Source of the DNA: Lentinula raphanica
Lineage: Eukaryota; Basidiomycota; Agaricomycetes; Agaricales; Omphalotaceae
Assembly: GCA_027919835.1 (NCBI GenBank)
Contig: JANVFP010000013.1
Coordinates: forward strand, 1,240,001-1,304,000
Direction of reading: 5' to 3'
Length of the DNA: 64,000 nucleotides
The translations under genes and the position numbers were made by a program. Position 1 is the stretch's first letter, and every line of letters begins with the position of its first letter. Shown here one piece after another: positions 59,153 through 64,000 of the stretch. The notes under the pieces were generated by a model, which was not told the origin of the DNA, did no database searches, and saw only the letters and a list, made by a program, of their open reading frames with translations.

Positions 59153-59760
59153 CTATTTGTTGTCTGCCTTTGGGAGACTATCACACTCGAGGAATCCAGA
59201 CCAGTGGTTATAAATTTGAATGACCGACAGCATTAATGTATTCCGAGTCCTTGGGGCAAATCCCTGAATGAGGAGATGACTGGAGATGACCACAGTCGCA
59301 GAGGGTCTCGTATCAATCCAGGAAGAGGCACGATAGATTGTGGAGACCTTAGGGTAGAACTTGGGATATGAGTTCATGGTCCCGATCGAGGGCAAACGCG
59401 TGGATATCAGGTCATACTATGCAAATTCAACTCGAAGGGCTGACATGTTCTACGAGAAAAGCACGCACCAATACATGCTGAGAAGATTCTGTTGTCCAGA
59501 TATGGCTCTGGAACTTCTTGAGCTCTCCGACTCGTCGTACCTAAGCTGAAGCCAGAGCAGCCTGGTCGTAGCTGGTGACTTGCGACTGACAATGGCAAGA
59601 TTACAGTTACGGAGTATTGACGAGATGGGTTGAGGAGTTCCCGCTCGATGATATATTGATCATTGGGGTTGTAGTAGGTTGTAGTACGCGAGATTTTGAA
59701 CGATGTCATGAAGAAGTTCTTCAAGTATACAAGATGATGGCGTTTGCTGGAGAGGTGCTG
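59153..59760 (-). pseudogene. decayed F-box-type gene, array unit 2
   Basis: Fragments match the gene at 54907-56634 in the same order. From right to left: ILEELLHDIVQNLAYYN (about 59,670-59,740), SRQYSVTVILPLSVASHQ (about 59,560-59,620), and FALDRDHELISQVLP followed by stops (about 59,340-59,400), then DTRPSATVVISSHL. The start Met and LP are lost and several stops and frame changes occur, so no full protein is possible. Confidence 0.75.
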
Positions 59761-60270
59761 GCTCGTGGCATTCATTTTGAATCACACTCTGTGTTTGAGC
59801 CCGCAACCCTCGCTTCTCGTCGAACATCTTTATGCATGTCGTCCAGACATTTTTTTCTTGCTCTTGCCACCGTCGACAGCAAACAATGGAAACCGTACAT
59901 GTGGAAAGGAAAACCCCAAGCGTACAAGAAACATCTTGGGCAAGAAGCAGCAATATGCTGCTTGAGTGAAAGCAACAGAGAATGTCGTCGCCATGTGAGT
60001 ACAAGATCAAGTTCAGTGAAGGACTCGGACAGAGCAGGATTAGGCTGATTCATCAACAGTACACATAAATAGTAGAAGACGCGAATTTCGAAACTGTATT
60101 GAAGGATAGGTAAAGAACAACGTGCGACCTATCCAGTGACTCGTAGGAACAAGCCAGTATGATACGGGTGGAGGAAGGGATGAAAGTGATCCTAAAAGAA
60201 GAGATCAGTAGCTGGTATCGGATACAAGACAAGCATCTCAACCTTGCCAGGTTCGAAGATGTGACCATGT
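59761..60270. other. spacer of array unit 2
   Basis: About 60,060-60,250 is nearly identical to 63,320-63,510 and lies just beyond the 3' end of copies B and C. Open frames on both strands here have no family features. Confidence 0.45.
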
Positions 60271-61443
60271 TCAATGGTCATTGGTTGAATTTTGGCCCCC
60301 ATTGTCGATCCGAAGTGCAACCGTTTGCTGCTGCCTTAAATAATAAGGCAAACGTCTATTAAGGGCATTGAGATATATTGGGAGGGGGTCATGTCGTTTC
60401 TTCATCCAATCTGACCGTGAGCAGATCGTGGCTTCCGTTCCCAAAAGGTAAGCCATGATGCCGTCAGCATACAACCATTTGCCAAAGTAGTTCTCCCAGG
60501 CCGTCCCAACAGAAGTCTGGAATTTGATCAGATCCCTCTCAAAACTTTGCAGCCACGGCGATCCGTCACCCAGAAATCTGGTATGTGTTGCAGCGTACTT
60601 GCGCAAAGCGACAAAATCGATTGCGGTGTCTTTCTTGATACTCCCAATGTGAACGAACCGCGCATCTGTAAAGCTAGCTCTTTCTTCTTCTTTACGTTCG
60701 GGGGATATGAACCAGTCGTCGCCTATCCGGAGAGACACTTTTCCATTCGGGCAAGGACTGGTGTCTCCGGCAAGGGTGTGGTAATACACGATTAGGGCGA
60801 TTACTAATACCCAAATGAGTAGGTGGATAACTATAAATGGTAAAATATCTCCTACCCATGGATTCATCGCCTAGAAGCGGACCTGGATGGAATTTTCGTC
60901 TCGCTCTGTCCCAGTTGGCGAACGTTTCATCATCAATGACATTATTGTATGCAGCAATCAGATACATGAGAGCGTCGAACAGGTATTTCCAGTTGGCCTT
61001 GCGGTCCCCGTTAGGTGATTGCCATTCTGTCGCATGGATTCGTGCTCTAACAAGAGCCTGTCTGAATTCCATTTCGTTTGTAAAGTGAAGATGCCCAAGT
61101 TTTGTCTCCTCTATTTCACGCTTGTCTGTTCTTGTTGTCATACTAGATTTCCGGTAGATTCTATCATTCTTTTCCGAGCCGATACGGAAAGACACACTGT
61201 CTGTGAGTACTTTGGTATCTTTTTTGAGGTATTGCTGTAGAACAATCTCTACATCCCGTTGCATTAGCACATGCTAAAAACCTGGCTTAGCCTCTTACCG
61301 GGATGGTAGTTCTTCTGAACCGTCGAACCAGACCAGACCTGGTCTATCGGTCGAGCGATTACAGTAATGCCAAGGAGGCACATCACAAGTGGAAGGACAG
61401 ACAACGCGCGGGTAGAGAACAAAGACGTGATGGAGGGTAGCAT
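60271..61443 (-). CDS. signal-peptide protein of unknown function, tandem copy B
   Basis: MLPSITSLFSTRALSVLPLV at 61443 is the signal peptide. Exon 2 (acceptor TGTAG, near 61,250) reads EIVLQQYLKKDTKVLTDSV, LGHLHFTNEMEFRQALVRAR, and ANWKYLFDALMYLIAAYNN. A short second intron (about 34 nt) at ~60,850-60,885 joins FHPG to DILPFIVIHLLIWVLVIAL, a clear membrane helix, then GKVSLRIGDDWFISPERK, HTRFLGDGSPWLQSFERDL, WENYFGKWLYADGIMAYLL and SRSDWMKKRH, and the stop at 60271. All frames are intact. The layout (signal peptide, lumenal part, one helix, C-terminal part) suggests a membrane protein of the secretory pathway. Function is unknown. Confidence 0.65.
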
Positions 61444-62450
61444 GATTCTAAGGGAAAGGCTACGACAATTGCAAATATGAGTTCAGTAGGTCCTGCCTAT
61501 CACAGATTAGCATACTCAGTATCAGGCGCAATGGAACCACATACCCGTGAACGGTTTTTTCGAAGATGGGTGAGCAAGCTGGTATTGAGCGATCGACAGC
61601 GAGTCCTAAGCGCTAAGCGGGTCTAAGGCTTTTTCTTCTACAGAAAGGCGAAAGTGATAGCAGATATAATAACGTCCAGCCTATCCCAATGATCAGAGAT
61701 TCAGCACATTAGTACCAGGACTCGAAAAAATGGAGACGCATACCAGTAGACATTTTTTTGAAGATGTGCAAGTGAGCTGGCCGTGCTGAGTGGTCAAAAG
61801 TCGAGAGTGAAGGAACAATCTCAACGAGTCTGAGCACTGAGAGGCTTTTTATCTTCACAGTGGCCACCGTCGGATCACTGCGGAATCTGTTGGGCAAAGG
61901 GCTACCATAGGGCTACCCTATCTGGTTCAGAGGCTGTGGATGGAAAAAATTATTGACGCGTTTCAACGAACATACATTAATATCCTTGTCCTCTATCACA
62001 GCAAGCCGAAGAGCTCACGCTCGAGGAATATACTTAGACTGGAGACCGGAGGAATCCTTCAGGAAACATCATAGTCTTAGTTCGAGCATTAGACTCGCAC
62101 TTGAAGCTTAGCAGATGCCACGGCCTCGCACAGTTGGGAATACTTACCAGGATGACAGTGTTGACACCCGGGAGGCTGACCGACAGTGACCGACGCTGCT
62201 CTATCTTATCCAGTAAGTATTTGAGTAGAAGATGAAGGGGCAAGAGTACAAAACTCATCATCGCGCATGTGTCATGATTCATGGTCCTGGCAAGAACTCT
62301 CCCTAAACACACAAAGCTCAAAATTTGAGCTCATCACATCATTCAAAAGCGTGTAAACCAGTTCAAGAAGCAGTTGAGGCGAGTATAATTCTGAGAGCAC
62401 CAAGAAAAAGATGAGGATCTGAACGAAACCAAGCATATTATCTGAAAATG
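61444..62450. other. promoter region of copy B and spacer
   Basis: The first 470 bp mirror the promoter of copy A (repeated T-rich block with GAGCTGG/TGAGTGGTC and the ACCGTCGGATCACTGCGG block). The rest has no gene-like ORF. Confidence 0.45.
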
Positions 62451-62960
62451 AGCAAAATTCAGATTCTAGTTTCTATCGTAGCTCTGTTTTTGTAAAACAA
62501 GTACAAACTCAGACCACACTGAAACCACTTGCTTCGCTTCGCTCGCAATGAGTTCGTAGTCCTCTTCGAGGGCAAACGTGTGGATATCCCAGGTCATTTG
62601 CAAAAACAAGGTCCTGAACACGATCTATGAGAAGACTTGAACAGAAGCACGCACCTAATACTTACATGCTGATCAGAGAAAGTTCTGTTGTCCATTAGAT
62701 ATTGGCTCTGCCAGAACCTCTCGAGCTCTCCGGCTTGGCTTACCCTCAATATGGGCAAAAAAACTGAAGGCAGACTGGTTGTAACTGGTGACTTGCGACT
62801 GGCAATGGCAAGATTACAGTGACGGAGTAATGACGAGACAGCCCGTTGACATTGAGGACTCATTCAAACTCAATGATATCGGGGTTGTACGCAAGATGCT
62901 GAACAATAGTGTGGAGGAGTTCTTTAGGTAAGATGATCATGATGATGGTGTTAGTGCAAC
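62451..62960 (-). pseudogene. decayed F-box-type gene, array unit 3
   Basis: IILPKELLHTIVQHLAYNPDIIE (split here: LPKELLHTIV, then QHLAYNPDIIE; about 62,870-62,935) keeps the F-box opening with a Gln where the unit-1 copy has a stop. Further fragments are HYSVTVILPLPVASHQL (about 62,760-62,830) and FALEEDYELIASEA (about 62,535-62,580). Frameshifts and stops separate them and the leucine-rich body is absent. Confidence 0.72.
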
Positions 62961-63546
62961 TTTAAGAGTCTGAGCATAACTTGAAGCGAGTGCTGGCTCG
63001 TGTCGTTCATTTTGAATCAGATTAAGTTCAAGGCTCAAGCTTGCAACCCTCTCTTCTTTAATACGTCGTCGAACGACTTTATGCATGTTGTCCGAACATT
63101 TTCTCTTGCTCTTTCTGCCGTCGACAGCAAACAATTGAAACCATACATGCGGAAAGGAAAACACTGAAGTCCGAAATTTGAGAAAGATCTTGAGCGAGAA
63201 GCAGCAACATGCTGCATGAGACGTGGTCGCTATATGAGTACAAGATGTAGTTCAGTGAAGGACTCGGACAGAGGAGGAATTAGGCTGAGTTATGATCAAC
63301 AGTACACATACATAAATTATAAGTAGCAAACGCGAGCTTCGAAACCGTATCGAAGGATAGGTAAAGAACAACGTGCGACCTATTCAATGACGAGTCATAG
63401 GAACAAGCCAGTATGATTACAATCTGATACGATTGCCGGAGGGATGAAAGCGATACTAGAAGAAGAGATCAATAGCTGGTATCGGAGACAAGACAAGCAT
63501 CTCAACCTCGAGTCCAAAGATGAGACTATGTTCAACGGTCTTTGGT
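62961..63546. other. spacer of array unit 3
   Basis: It repeats the spacer of unit 2 (59,761-60,270) with few changes in 63,320-63,510. No gene is seen. Confidence 0.45.
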
Positions 63547-64000
63547 TTAATAGCGGCCCCCATCGTCGATCTGAAGTGCAGCCCTTTGCTTCTTCCTCAT
63601 ATAAACCAATCCTTTATCAAGGGTATTGAGATATGTTGTGATGTCGCCATCTCGTTCTTTCAACCAATCTGACCGCGACCAAATCGTGACTTGCTTTTCC
63701 AAAAGGTAAGTCATGATGCCGTCAGTATACAACCATTCACGAAAGTCGTTCTCCCAAGCCTCCCCAACAGAATTCTGAAAGTCTGTCAGATGCTTCTCAA
63801 ACCTTGGGAGCCCCGACAATCCGTCACCCAGAAATTTGGTATGTTTTGCAGCGTACTCGCACAGAGCGGCAAAATCGACTGCGGTGTCTTTCTTGATACT
63901 CCCAATGTCAACGAAATACGCATCTGTAAAGCCAGCTGTTTCTTCTTCTTTACGTTCGGGGGATATGAACCAGTGGTTGCCTATCCGGACAGAGACTCGC
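63547..64000 (-). CDS. signal-peptide protein of unknown function, tandem copy C (partial)
   Basis: Only the C-terminal exon is inside the window: VSVRIGNHWFISPERKEEE at the right edge, then VDIGSIKKDTAVDFAAL, KHTKFLGDGL, FEKHLTDFQNSVGEAWEN, WLYTDGIMTYLLEKQ, WSRSDWLKERDGD and a stop at 63547. It is closer to copy B than to copy A. The start, signal peptide and membrane helix lie beyond position 64000. Confidence 0.7.
   Translation of the reverse strand, partial: RVSVRIGNHWFISPERKEEETAGFTDAYFVDIGSIKKDTAVDFAALCEYAAKHTKFLGDGLSGLPRFEKHLTDFQNSVGEAWENDFREWLYTDGIMTYLLEKQVTIWSRSDWLKERDGDITTYLNTLDKGLVYMRKKQRAALQIDDGGRY

Noticed and set aside
59617..60048. Plus-strand ORF of 143 codons
   Set aside because: It overlaps the decayed F-box unit on the other strand and has no protein-like composition or family features.

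Overview
The window is nuclear DNA of a filamentous basidiomycete, most likely an Agaricomycete. Genes are dense and on both strands, almost all are split by many 50-70 nt GT-AG introns (with a few GC-AG candidates), and several families are typical of mushroom-forming fungi: a fused DNMT5-type methyltransferase/SNF2 protein, GH16 glucanases, a GMC oxidoreductase, a G1 peptidase and a CMT1-like GT69 enzyme. There are no bacterial operons, no CRISPR array and no rRNA. Gene models were spliced by eye, so outer limits are firmer than every internal junction.

Layout. 0.5-2.0 kb: an FMN-dependent 2-hydroxyacid dehydrogenase with a signal peptide. 2.3-9.3 kb: a ~2,100-residue DNMT5 protein (PCNA-binding PIP box, cytosine methyltransferase, SNF2 ATPase, RING finger). 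9.6-14.8 kb: GT69 mannosyltransferase, CID-domain RNA-processing protein, PET117. 15.6-20.2 kb: GH16 glucanase and GMC oxidoreductase. 22.0-24.9 kb: PEX7 and a SIRT4-type sirtuin, head to head. 25.4-28.8 kb: two adjacent genes with four copies of one C2HC zinc-knuckle motif. 29.4-30.8 kb: a second GH16. 31.9-36.4 kb: dolichyldiphosphatase, phosphoglucomutase, NAD(P)HX dehydratase. 37.2-40.4 kb: G1 glutamic peptidase and a two-domain LysM protein. 40.6-44.4 kb: a coiled-coil protein of unknown function, a small uncertain exon and a three-finger C2H2 protein. 44.9-50.1 kb: arginyl-tRNA synthetase, fibrillarin and Rpn8.

From 50.7 kb to the end the window is accessory and rearranged. A Ser-rich gene and the tRNA-Asp downstream of it have been duplicated. 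The second gene copy is truncated, and the second unit carries a 412-bp TIR element flanked by TA. After this comes a tandem array of about 3 kb units, each pairing an F-box-type gene (decayed in units 2 and 3) with a gene for a signal-peptide protein of unknown function; the third copy runs off the window end.

Together the genes mix housekeeping functions (translation, proteasome, peroxisome and mitochondrial biogenesis, NAD(P)H repair, N-glycan lipid recycling) with secreted enzymes of a saprotrophic or wall-remodelling lifestyle. Genes for secreted proteins tend to have a clear TATA box, while several housekeeping genes sit in head-to-head pairs with very short shared promoters.
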